From Symsagittifera roscoffensis (lineage: Eukaryota > Xenacoelomorpha > Acoela > Convolutidae): a stretch of DNA of 64,000 nucleotides. Position 1 is the first letter of the stretch. Every line of letters starts with the position of its first letter. This document shows positions 1-12,200 of this stretch, in pieces. The stretch covers positions 57,051,970 through 57,115,969 of the forward strand of contig NC_087062.1 of the NCBI RefSeq assembly GCF_963678635.1, written 5' to 3'. The notes under the pieces are model-generated. The model had not been told where the DNA came from. It did no database searches and saw only the letters and a program-made list of their open reading frames with translations. Position numbers and translations under genes: made by a program.

Positions 1-33
1 AAAAAATTTTCAAAATTGGGTTTGCGGTCTTCT

Positions 34-290
34 CTACATTACAATTGGATCTGCGTATGAGCATTGATGGCCCTCAATGTTGAGGTTGTAGTCGTTGCCG
101 TTTTTGTCTGGGTCGTTCGGGAATGCTTGACTTGTGGGCAGTCGGAACCACCCCTCCTCCCCCCACCAACTGCCCCAACTGTTCCTCACAATCCAATACT
201 CCCCCACTTCTGGGTCCACACCCCATCCCACAACTGATACCATATGGTTGAATTTGAGTGGCTCCACTCTTTGCGTGAACACTCTCCCAC
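34..290 (-). CDS. CTSZ: cathepsin Z terminal exon with catalytic His and Asn
   Basis: The acceptor ATAACACAG (antisense of 291-299) opens [24 protein letters not shown] carries the catalytic His and [18 protein letters not shown] carries the catalytic Asn. The end [18 protein letters not shown] closely follows the C terminus of cathepsin Z (YNLAIEEHCTFGDPIV). The stop TAG is at 36-34. The 3' UTR lies outside the window. Confidence 0.92.
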
Positions 291-3200
291 CTGTGTTATA
301 CTATACCTCTACGATTTAGGGTTACAACTTACGAAATAGTGTTTCAGCGCTTCATGAATTGATACTGACATTTTATCGAAATATTCTTATTTAATTAGTT
401 TTGACCATGTCCATTGGTGCATCTACTTTTGAGAAAAATAAAAACAAAAAGGAAACGTCGACTTTAACCGTCTTCAACTAGGTCATTTTCTTAGAAAATT
501 TTCTGCAATGAAGCTATTTTGTTGTGAGGGGGGTTTTTACAGACGTCTAATAAATAGATTGTTTCAATTTAAAAATTTGTTGCAAAGTTTCTTCAAGAAT
601 AATTCTCGTAAAAATATAGTAGCTTGCCTGTGAAGTCGACAAGTTCATCGGTCGCCATAATTCCGCAAGTGATGGGACCTCCATTTAAAATCTCAATCAT
701 CATTTCTTGTCTCCCCGTTACGTCGCCAAACTTGCTCACTCGGTACGATGTGTAGTTTTGCACACTTTGGCAAGGTCCATCGTTAGGACAGTTGCCACAC
801 TGAAAACAGTGACAGATTAAGAAAGAGGCGGAGACGCTCCTTAAACCCCCACCGCTCAAAAGGGCCTTTTTTGGTACTATTTTACGACCAACGCCGACAT
901 CTATTTTCAGCCGANNNNNNNNNNNNNNNNNNNNNNNNNNNNNNNNNNNNNNNNNNNNNNNNNNNNNNNNNNNNNNNNNNNNNNNNNNNNNNNNNNNNNN
1001 NNNNNNNNNNNNNNNNNNNNNNNNNNNNNNNNNNNNNNNNNNNNNNNNNNNNNNNNNNNNNNNNNNNNNNNNNNNNNNNNNNNNNNNNNNNNNNNNNNNN
1101 NNNNNNNNNNNNNNGGTTTTCTTTCCTTCAGGATAAATTTTTTATCCGCCATCTAGGCAATACTTTTCAATTGGATCTCGCAAAGCGCATGTAACCTTCG
1201 ATGCGAACTACTGAGGAAAACCTAAGCTGGAAAGAAAACTTTCCGAATAAGGGTTTTCTCAAGTACGGATCTCAATTTTGACCTCATCTCTAGTTCGATC
1301 AAATCTCATTTTACCTCAAGTAAAACAATTTGGTTCCAGATTGTGGGAGTCGAAAAATACTTGGCATCTGTTCTCACTGAAGTTCTGATTTATACTGATG
1401 TTATTGTGAAAAGTGGAACACTTGAGATTTTACGAGAAATTTTTGGACGTGAAAAGCACCGGAGAGTTATTACATAGCAGTCAATTACAAATGACTGCTA
1501 TATATTATATGCCTCCAACTCTCCTGGTTTTCACATAAATGGAGAATATATATGTTTGCAGCGTTTTTTGTTCCGTTTTTCTTAACGAAAGTAATGGACT
1601 ATTTGTGCTAGGGTGGTTTTTTTTTCTTCAGACAAATTTCGACTTTTTAACTAACTATTTTTGACGGATTTTTTTTCATTTGAAAAGTATTGTTGCCCTG
1701 AGCTCAAATTTGAGAAAATTTTTCACCTGTGATCATGTTTCGTAAAGTTAAAGGGGTTTAAAAATTGCCATATTGGCCAATTTTGGACAATTAACGCGCG
1801 ATATATTTCGCGCTATTAACCCGTAAGCGGAGATTTAATCCGTGTTAGAAATTGTTCCAAATTGGTTGAAAGAAGCTCAAATGTCAAAATTGATGTGATA
1901 CTAAGAGCGAAATTTATCACTTTGTACTTTATATGGCGTGTGGGGTGATGAGTTTCTTAAAAAGTTTCAAATTTTAGAATTTTTTTTTTTCATTTTGTTT
2001 CATTTCATTTAATTTTTTAAAGTTCATTACTGCTCCATAGACCTTAAAAGGCAGTCAGAACATTCAGGGCTTCGCGTTCATTTCATACGAGCAGTCTTGT
2101 TGGAACTTGGAATCTATTTAAAATTTCAGATAAATGGTTATGCTATTTAGGAAAAAAGACTGCACGTATACCAGGCCAAAACCTTGAGCGGAATCCCTTA
2201 GATTTTGCTCCTTGTAACAAATCAGTTAGGGCAAATAAGCTTCTTTTAACCAATTTGGAACTATTTAATAAACAGATTAACTCTCAGCTTACGAGTTAAT
2301 AACGCGAAGCATATCGCGCGTTAATTGTATCAAATTGGCCAAATTGGCAATCTTTAGACCCCCGTAACTTTACGAAACATGATCACAGGTGACAAATCTT
2401 CTCAATTTTCAGCTGAGGACAACAATACCTTTTAATTGAAATAAAACAATTCCGTCAAAAATAGTTAGTTAAAATGTCGAAATTTGTCTGAAGAAAAAAA
2501 ACCCTCTCGAGCACAAATATTCCGTTACTTTCGTATCGAAAGTCGGAACAAAAAACGCTGCAAACCTATATATTTTCTCCATTTATGTGAAAACCAGGAG
2601 AGTTGGAGGCATATAATACATAGCAGTCTTATGTAATTGTTCCGACTTTCGATACGAAAGTAACGGAATATTTGTACTCGGTATGGGTTTTTTTTCTTCA
2701 GACAAATTTCGACATTTTAACTTGCCATTTTTGACGTAATTGCACCTCTGATTTCACCTGAAGATATTTCACCTGTGATCATTTTTTGTAAAGTTATGGG
2801 AATTTAAAGATAGCCATTTCGGCCAATTTGAGACACTTAACGCGCGATATATTTCGAGCTATTAACGCGTAAGCGGAGAATAAATCCGTCTTAGAAATTG
2901 TTCCAAATTGGTTAAAAGAAGCTTATTTGCCATAATTGATTTGTTACAAGGAGCGAAATCAATTTTTTTGTTTTCTGTATGGCGTGTGAGGGGATGGTTT
3001 TCATTAATTGACCGTCATTATTGTCATAGGAAATTTTTAGTGCCGCGACTCGGGATTAACTCTTACTCAGTGTAGCAGTTTTGCATTAGTTCTGCTTCTT
3101 GCCTGGAAGCCAGTTTGTGCTTTTTTCCTGGAGTAAATAATCTCAGAAATCGGCCTTATTTTTACCTGTCTTCCAAATAGAGTTTACTCAGCCAGTTTAC

Positions 3201-6200
3201 TTAATCTATCTATTCAAAATTTTGGCTCAAACACACTTACTTATTTTAAATTTCCACTCTGCTAAGTACAGTAGATTCTTATATCTCGAAGTTAGTTAAA
3301 TGGTGTGTGTTACTCATCATTTAAACTGCTCCGTCACTCAACAGAGGTCATCTCAACAGAGGTCATCTCAACTTGTAACGGAACTTGTCAAACTCAACAA
3401 ATGTCAATGAAAGTCTCAACAAAGAGGTAACTGTACGTGATCAAGAAAGCATCGACAAAATAGAACCCTTCTTAGTCAGACGCCGACTGACACCAAAGAG
3501 ATTGAAAAAAATCCAGCTTCCAAAACAGTAAAAACGTTAAGAGTGTTATCTTTTAACCGATTTCTTATGGCAGTACGTTTTTGTACAATTAACTTAGATT
3601 AAAAACTGAACAAAGTCTACCCTTATTCTTGAATACTTGTTAACATAACCCGAACAAAAAATTGAAAAACCCAGATTAAACTGCTCAAGGGTTTTCATAA
3701 CTAAACTTCAAAGAAAGTAGAAAAAGTTTTGAATACCTCGGAAAAATTTTGATACGATTTTCAATTTTTTTGCACAGAACGTAATAAAAGACCAAAGTTT
3801 TGGATATTTATGTTCTAAAAAATCAAACATTGTTGCCTCCGCCCGACTTTCTTTTTGTTGAGTGAATTATTGAAGCCGATTTCTTAACTCAGGTTTTACT
3901 CCTAGGGGTTGTCTGAATTTTATAACAGTTCACTCAACGCGACCTTACTGGTATCAATTTTTTAAATCGGTCCGATAGCAAAGTGTTACGTATTGACCCC
4001 AAAAACGTTCTCCCAACGTCACTGCCCATTCTTCGCCGTAGTTGTGTGTTGGTTTGGGTTGATTTTTTAACTCGGGTTTTGCTCCTAGGGATTGTCTGAC
4101 TTTCAGATCAATACACTTAAGTTGTCCGCTTCCGTACCGTGCACACATAGACGTAATCGTACAGTTCATACAAAGATATCGTCATACATTATTTTTTTCT
4201 AAGAGTCTAAAACTTACCTTAAAATAAGTTAATGTAGCGTTCTCTACAACTATAATGGGTTTTCATTTTAGGATTAAGCTCTCTTTTTTATGCAATACAA
4301 GCTCAACCCCGAAAGCTGAGAGATAGATTGCAAGAATTTGTTCAGCTATTAAAGAACTTCTTTAATTTATCTTGCAAAAAATCAAAAGAAAACAGTGCAT
4401 TTTATTTTACACATTAACCCACAATTAGCTTCTGGGAATGATATTGTTTTCTGGCATGACTTAAACAACAATTCTATAAGTAAGCATATAAGCAATGACT
4501 TTCAAGGTTTGTCCGCTTTGCAGTTAAATTGACTATTAAACAATTATAGAACCCGAATAACTGCAGCCATTCCTTGTCACCGAGAGGGCACAGACAATAT
4601 TCTCCCATTTTACAGGAGTCTGCCACTTTAACTATTTAAAAAATTATACGAAAAAAAATATGGTAAAAATCAACGAAAAGCTTTAAAAAGGAAGCAAACT
4701 AAACTGGCCGCCCAAAAAGTCACCATAAAACAAGTTGTCCGTTTTATTTCAAAGTCTTTGCATAACTTTTAAACGAATTTAGTTTTTCGTTTACCTTGTC
4801 AATTGAACTTACTTTAATTTCTTTGAAAATAAATTTATCGAGTTGCTAGCATCTTTTGTCTGTTAACGTTAGGTTAGTAGGCCAGATAAAGTTGCTCATA
4901 CCAATTCTTCCGTTCAGCCAGAGTTTTGTCCGAATTGATTACACTGTGCTAATTTCTTACCTCGGGTTTCGCTCCCAGGGGTTGTCTGACGCTCAGTTTA
5001 GTCCTTTGTTGTACGATGGCTGCCGACCAGTCTTCGCTTACCGCGAACGTTTCCTCGTCTCCGCCTGCAATGGCGTCCGATCTTGTCGATATGATCAACC
5101 GTCTAACGCTAGCTAAAACCAAGCTTGAAAAAAAGTTGGATATAAACCGTGAGTGCATAATTGAGGCCATTGAAGGGAAAGACCGCACTGTTAAAATCAA
5201 AAAATGGCTTCAAAGTTGTAAAGAATGCTCGGAAAAATCCGTCTCCAAAAATGAAGGAATCCTCTTTTTAACCTCACGAGAATCCGTCAAAGCAGCCTTG
5301 GAACATTGGTTAGAGCTTTTAGCAAACAAAAACGATGAAATTCTAACTAAAGCCCGACAGTATCTTGATACCAAACAGACTCTCAGCTACTTTGAAAGTT
5401 TTAAATCACGAACTCTCAACCACATCACACAAAAATCATGTGGAATCTTCTAAGTATTTGTCTGCTTCAGTGACCTCTAGCCAAAGAAGTCGAGAGCTGA
5501 AAAATGCAACCTGGCGCAGTAAAGAAAAAGAGCGACAAAATGAAGCTATATTTCGCTTGAAACAGCAGAAAAGTCTATTAGAACTGGAAGAGCTGGCTGA
5601 AGAAAATCGAGTTAATTTGGCCGAAGCTACCTTAACTGAAAATGCGATTCTTGAAAACATGAAAGAGAAGTCAAGTTCGATAGACTTGCCCGAGTATAAT
5701 CTTGCCGGAAGTAAAAGGACAGCAAGCTGGATGAACAAAACAACCGAAGAAACTCAGTCTGCACATAAAACCGAACCGTCACCGAGTGCTGCTGGCTGGT
5801 CTTAAATCGTTCCGCGTCAACCCAGTTAACTAATCTTTCAAACCGGCGATATCTGTCTCGATTAGTCGATTGGATGAAGATAAAACTAGTATCAGAAATC
5901 CTTTTCAAATCAGATCTGAACAAACTATAATCCAAAATAACACTCAATACATTCCCAATCTTCCGCAAACTTCTAATTTATCTACTGTGCTACCCGTTGG
6001 TTTCATTCAAACCGCGCCGCAAACTAGCCAGAGTCGAACGCTAACTCTACCGTTTTCTAAAGTCAAAATTAGAAACGTGAGAGACTCGACTTTTGATTAT
6101 ACGAATTCGAACTTTCCATTAACCAGTGGTAGAACCGTCTTCTACCAGCCGGAGCCTGAGTATCATTTTCCGGATCCCCGAGACGGCGGATTCAATTATT

Positions 6201-9200
6201 GTAAAGTTGATGACAATCATAACGTTGATCGAAGCAAGCCGCCCTACCCGCCAATTAAAGAACAAAAATCTCTAATTATCGAAGACCTTGCTGAGATTAA
6301 TATATGAACCGTAAAGATTCGCTACCAGAATGGAAACTGTGTCAATACAACGTTGATCCTTTACATTGGCATGAATGGTTCGACCATTATGTAAGCGCTG
6401 TCGACTCCGCCCGTTTGAGTGATGACGTCAAGTTGACATACTTGAAAATTTTTGTGACTTGGAAAGCCAAAAATGCCATTGTTGAGTTTGCGTATTCTGG
6501 TGTTATGTATAAAGATGCCTTGAACACTTTTTTGCGGAAATTTGGCCAGCCACAAACGGTAGTTAATGCTCATCTTGACAAACTAAATTGTTTCACACAA
6601 TTGAAGATGCATAATTCCGACAGCATTATAAGTTTTGCTTCTACAATCTCAAATCTTGTTGGTGTGCTTAAGTCACTCTCCTATACCCAGGATTTGGAAC
6701 GCTTTGCTTTGTTGAACCAAGCGTTAGGTAAACTGCCACCCAACATGAAGGAATCATGGGCTCTTCTCACAATGAAAAGAAGTCTTCACCAACCATCTTT
6801 GCTCAATTTCAATGACTGGCAGGCAGAAAAGGCAGAGGCGCATGAGCGAATGCGCGCTAACACTCCCAAGAATCGAAATCAGGAAAATCAGGCCAACGCT
6901 GGCCTTTCTAAAACAGTAACAAAAATTTTGTGGTCTAATTCAAAAGTGTCTGATAAAAAGCCCAATCAACAGTATGCGCCCTGTGTTGTTTGCAATAGCA
7001 AACATGCCATTTGGTCCTGTAGCGTCTACAATGAGAAAACTCCTACTCAAAGAGCAAAGTTTGCTGCCGAGAGGAAGTTGTGTTTTTCCTGTCTGCACTC
7101 AGACCATACTTTTCGAAAATGCCCAAAATCTAAAAAGTGCAACAAGCCTGATTGCAACAGCACTCACAATGCGCTTATTCACGGAGCCGAAAGAATATGA
7201 CCCGCAAAAGACTCAGCAAAGTCACCAGCTGATGGAAAAACCTCTTCGCCTTCCGCTAGTCTGGAAGTGGAAACAATAAAAGGTACTTGCGCCCCCTACG
7301 TTCTCCATGTTAAAGTTCTCCTTCAAATCGTTGATTTGAAATTGTCCAGCAACACATACAGCTCTAATACTCATGTTCTTTGTGATTCAGCTTGCATTCA
7401 CTCCTGGATTTCCGCTCAACTTTCTTAAAAACTTAATCTGTCCGGTGAAAAGTTGAACCTCAAAGTTAGTGGAATAAATTAAAAACAAGTTTTAAGGACG
7501 GTACAAGTAGAAATAGTAATTTCGGGTATTAATGAATCCAATTCATACAATTTCCACGCACGACCCTTTTTGTAGACAGATTTAAACTTAGGGTCTGATA
7601 AAAACAATGTCAGTGAACTTCAAAAAATTTATCCTCATTTAGCCCCAGTGCCTTCCTTGACGAACCAATACTCTGACGTGGAAATGATCTTAGGCCAAGA
7701 CTGTTTTCACGCCATCCGACCATTAGAAATTCATAGCGATAAAAGCCGAAAATCACCCTTTGCGGTACGCTTACCTATCGGTTGGGTTCCCAGTGGTCCT
7801 CTACCATCATCTTTAGGTTTGCCATCTCACTGTTTCAAGTGTAGGTGCTGAAGACAATCCTCTTATAGAGCAAGTCAAAAGTTGGTATGAACTTGAGTCC
7901 TATGGCACTTATTAGTCAGCCGATCCGCGTTCAGTATCAGACAAGCAAGCTCCAAAATCGCTTGAGTCGACTATTCCGGACGACGGAACTCGAAACTCCG
8001 TTGGTATGCTTTGGGTTGATAAGGATGTCAAGTTGCCAAACAACTACTACTCCGCGTTTGCCCAGCTAAAGTCTTTGAAAAAGCGGCTCGAAAAAGATCC
8101 TGAACTGAAAAAAAATTTACGGTAAAACTATTCAGGACAATTTGGAAATGGGATATATCGTTCCTATTGAATACAATGAGGTGAACACGCGCACCGACCG
8201 CAAGTGGTATTTACCTCACCATCCAGTGGTTAACCCGAATAAACCTCACCATCCAGTGGTTAACCCGAATAAACGTGGAAAGTTGAAGTGAGTTTTAAAC
8301 GGTGCTTCGAAATTTCATGGCGTATCCTTGAACCAGTCACTTTTGGTAGGGCCCGATCTCTTGCAGAAGCTGTTGAGAGTGCGCTCAAACAAACCACGAA
8401 AGATAATTATGCCAGGTTTCTAGCTGCTTCTTCTGCTGTCCTAGATAACTTTTAAATGGTTGAGTTCTTAGGTTATATCGCTCATCCAAAGGAAGCTCTA
8501 AACCTGAGCAAAGAACTTGTAAATTTGTTAAGTCTAGAAGGTTTTAGGTTAGCCAAGTTTGTCAGCAATGTCCCAAATTTAGCAGAAAAGTGAAATCCAG
8601 AGAACGGGAAGATTGACACTGTAAAAGAAATAAACTTAAACGACACCGCAACGCACGTATTAGGTCTAAAGTGGGATAAAAAAAATGATACCTTGAACGT
8701 TAGTCGTGGCGTGAACAAAGATATAACAAAACCGATTACGCAGCGCACGGTCTTAAGTTACGTCTCCTCGGTTTTCGACCCAACCGGTTTAGTGCCCGGC
8801 TTTTACTGAAGGATATTTGGCATATCTCGTGTCAGCAGTGGGATGAACCATTGTCAGGTGAACTTCAAGAAAAGTTCATAGCGTGACATACTGGTTTACC
8901 AATACTTGGCCGACTAACAACTTCTTGCTGTTTTTTCGACACCCCTGTTGACCAAATAGAGCTGCATGTATTTGGTGACAGCTCTCAGGACGTATTTTGC
9001 TCGTTTGCTTTCCTGCGCGGTCGCTCGTCGTCACAAACGAAGCCAAAATTGCTTTTGTTTTCGGAAAAGTTAAAGTAGCACCGATGAAAACTCCTTCAAT
9101 CCCTAATCTTGAATTGCAAGCAGCGTGACTGGCGAGCCGTCTGAGACTTGAAAATAAGAAATCGTTAAAAATAAAAATCGGAAGATCATACATGTTGACA

Positions 9201-12200
9201 GAAAGCACTAATATAGTGCAGTGGTTGAACTCTACCAGCAAGTTGCCTGTCTTTGTGGCTAATCGAGTTTCCGAAACTCTCGAATCCACCACAAATGATG
9301 AGTGGCTCCATGTGTCCAGTGGCGACAATCCAGCAGATACCGGCACTCGCGGAGTAACTGCTGAGGCTCTGAAAGAAAGCGGTTGGGTGAAAGGTCCAAT
9401 TTTTTGAAAACCAAAGTCTGGCCTCTTAAACCTGACTCAGAAGTTCTCACCAGCATTCGACTCAAAGGACCTTCAAATGATTTAAATGAAGGAAATGAAA
9501 AAGCGGCAAATTTCATTTGCACATCGGAAACCATCGATCTAGTCTTTGTCTGGGAAAATTTTAGTTCTTTTCCGAAACTCCAAAAAATTGCCGCATTCAT
9601 GCTGAGGTTATCGCCTCATCACCGCCAAAGTTACAACACTCGTTCGACTACCAAACCATCCGAATTAGTATTAGCTGATCAAAAGCTTTTGGTTCTGCCT
9701 CAGTCAGAGTCGTTCGCCGTCGAAGTCAACGCACTTCACAAAAAAACAGTCCCTTAAAAAGTCAAGCCAAATAGTTTAATTTTCGCCATTCATCGGTCCC
9801 GGTGGGCTAGTTTGTTCCACTGGCCGTATTCGCCGTCTCGCTGATGTTGAAATTAACGTTAAGCATACCATCATTTTAGATAGCCGACATCTACTCGTGA
9901 TGATGCTTCTAACATTCATTCACCAAGAGAATCATCACCAAAGTGTTGTTTTCCTGCGTGCTGTTATACAATTGGAGCACGTTGCATTGGAGATCCGTAC
10001 TGCCATCCGTTCAGGAGAACACCATTGCGTGTTATGCCGAAAGGAAAAGCTAAGGTAAGTACGCCAATGATGACCCTTCCGCTCGAGCGATGGGTTACCG
10101 ACAACCGCTATTCGCGACTGCGGAGTAGATTTCTTCGGCCCGTTCCACGTAGCGATTCGACGAAGCTCAAAGAAACGCTGGGGCTTCTCATTCACCTGTA
10201 TGACGACACGTTCCGTTCATCTAGAGGTTGTTCCGTCAATAGGTACAAGTTCTTCTGTAGTGGGAAAAGAACGCTTCATTGCTCGGCGGGGAACACCTTC
10301 CGTCATCTGGTCGGACAATAGCACGAATTTCGTTGGCTCGGCCAAAGAGCTGATTTCGCGCATCGAGAACTGGAATCGCCATGCACCTGTTCTGCTCGCT
10401 CACAAAGGCCTAGCCTCAAAACTCAATCCACCCAGTGCTCCTCATCATGGAGGTGTGTGGGAAAGGCTCGTCCGGAGCACCAAAAGAGTTTTTATGATGT
10501 TCTGGGAACAAGAAAACTCACTGAGAAAGTCCTCATAACCACGTTTTGTTTAGTTAAGCAGTCTGTGAACAACCGTCCACTCACATCCGTATCTTCCGAT
10601 CCGAACGATCTCGAAGCGTTAACGCCGAATACTTGGACACCGCGCAATTAGCTTTCCGCCATTTGATTTCGAGCAAAACTTCAATCATTGAAAGCGCTAC
10701 GCCCGAGCGGTTCTATGCAAATGCCATCTGGACTCGTTGGCTCCGTGAGTACGTACCAAGGCTTAACAAACGAGCGAAATGGTTTTCTTCTCCAGTATCA
10801 CCCTTGAAAACTGGAGATCTCGTTTGCTTGATTGAGGACAATAGTCCAAGAGGCCATTACCCGTTAGCGCGAGTCAAGTCATTGAACTACGGTTAACGAC
10901 GGCATAACGCGTTCCGCCGTAATTAGATCGGCAAGCGAAGAGTACACCCGTCCGATCGTGAAACTCGCACCCGTTCTCGCTACTTTGTGGGCGGAGTTTG
11001 GTAGCGCGGCTAACTATGTTACTTAAAATTTTTAGCAAAAATGTTACTTAAAAAATTGAAAACTCATTAACCTTAGAAACTAAAACTTGAACTTAATTAA
11101 CTTTTAATCCGATTTTTGCTAAAACTTGTTTATTTGCCGTAGTTGATGAAATTTCTTTCTGTTCAGCCTCAACTTATTGCAATAAGTTATGATATTTTGA
11201 ATTTTTCACAAACATGTTCAGATGGAAGATAGTTGTTCAAATGCCCATTTTCCACAGTTGCTTAATCATCGTGAAAGCTTATGAATGAAAAAGAATTGTT
11301 CGAATTATGAGGGAAAATATTACCAATTATTCTGTAAACTCTGAATTCAGATGTTATTTTGAGTTTTCCCGACAGTCCTTGTTTTCATAGGAATACTGAG
11401 CTCAAATTTGAAACTATATTTCATCTGTTATCATTTTTTGTAAAGTTACGTGGGTTCAAAGATTGCCATTTTGGCCAATTTGGGACAATTAACGCGCGAC
11501 AGTTTTCGCGCTATTAACGCGTAAGCGGAGCGTTAATCTGTCGTGGAAATCGTTCCAAATTGGTTGAAAGAAACTTTTTTGCCTTAATTGATTTGTAACA
11601 AGGAGCGAAGTCAATCCTTTTGTACTTTATATGGCGTATGGGGGGATGATTTTCATAAAAGTTTCAAATAAAAAATTTTTTTTTTCAATTTGTTTCATTT
11701 CATTTAATTTTTCAATATTATAACTGCTCCATAAACCTTAAAAAGAAGTCGAAACATTCAGGGTTTTGCCCAGATACGAGCAGTCTTGTTGTTCCGTCTT
11801 TGCTCGGGGTGGGTTTTTTTTTCTTCAGACAAATTTCGACTGTTTTAACTAGCCATTTTTGACGGAAAATTTTTTTGAAAGATATTGTTGTCCTGAGCTT
11901 GAATTTGAAAAGATATTTTACTTGTGATCTTTTTTTGTAAAGTTATGGGGGTGTAAAGATTGGCATTCTGGCTAATTTGGGACAATTAACCCACGATTTT
12001 TTCGCGCTGTTAACGCGTAAGCATAGATTTAAACCGTCTTAGAAATTGTTCCAAATTGGTTGAAAGAAGCTTGTTTGCCATAATTGATTTGTTACAAGGA
12101 GCGACTTCTATCCTTTTGTACTTTATATAGCGTGGGGGATAATTTTCATAAAAAACTTCAAATTTTCGAAAAAAAGAATTTTCATTTTGTTTTATTTCAT

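Larger units (their letters stand above)
1480..2640. repeat. large imperfect inverted duplication
   Basis: The stretch 1480-1568 (tatatgcctccaactctcct through gcagcgttttttgttcc) recurs in reverse complement at about 2560-2640. Both arms continue inward into oppositely oriented copies of the same interspersed element (1569-2100 and 2156-2568). The flanking non-element DNA is also inverted, so a whole segment was duplicated head to head. The spacer near 2100-2155 is short. Confidence 0.8.
4990..11020 (+). mobile_element. decayed BEL/Pao LTR retrotransposon
   Basis: The plus strand carries, in order, a coiled-coil gag, a DUF1759-like gag core with paired zinc knuckles, a DUF1758-like protease, a partial reverse transcriptase, a Pao (A17-type)/RNase H region, integrase and a DUF5641-like tail. 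This order is diagnostic of BEL/Pao. Every module is broken by stops or frameshifts, and much of the reverse transcriptase palm is missing. It lies antisense inside the cathepsin Z intron. A possible 3' LTR start is TGTTACTTAAAA near 11018, but no matching 5' LTR was found, so the true ends are unknown. Confidence 0.9.

Noticed and set aside
871-1194. Frames spanning the first N gap
   Set aside because: Open only because N is not a stop.
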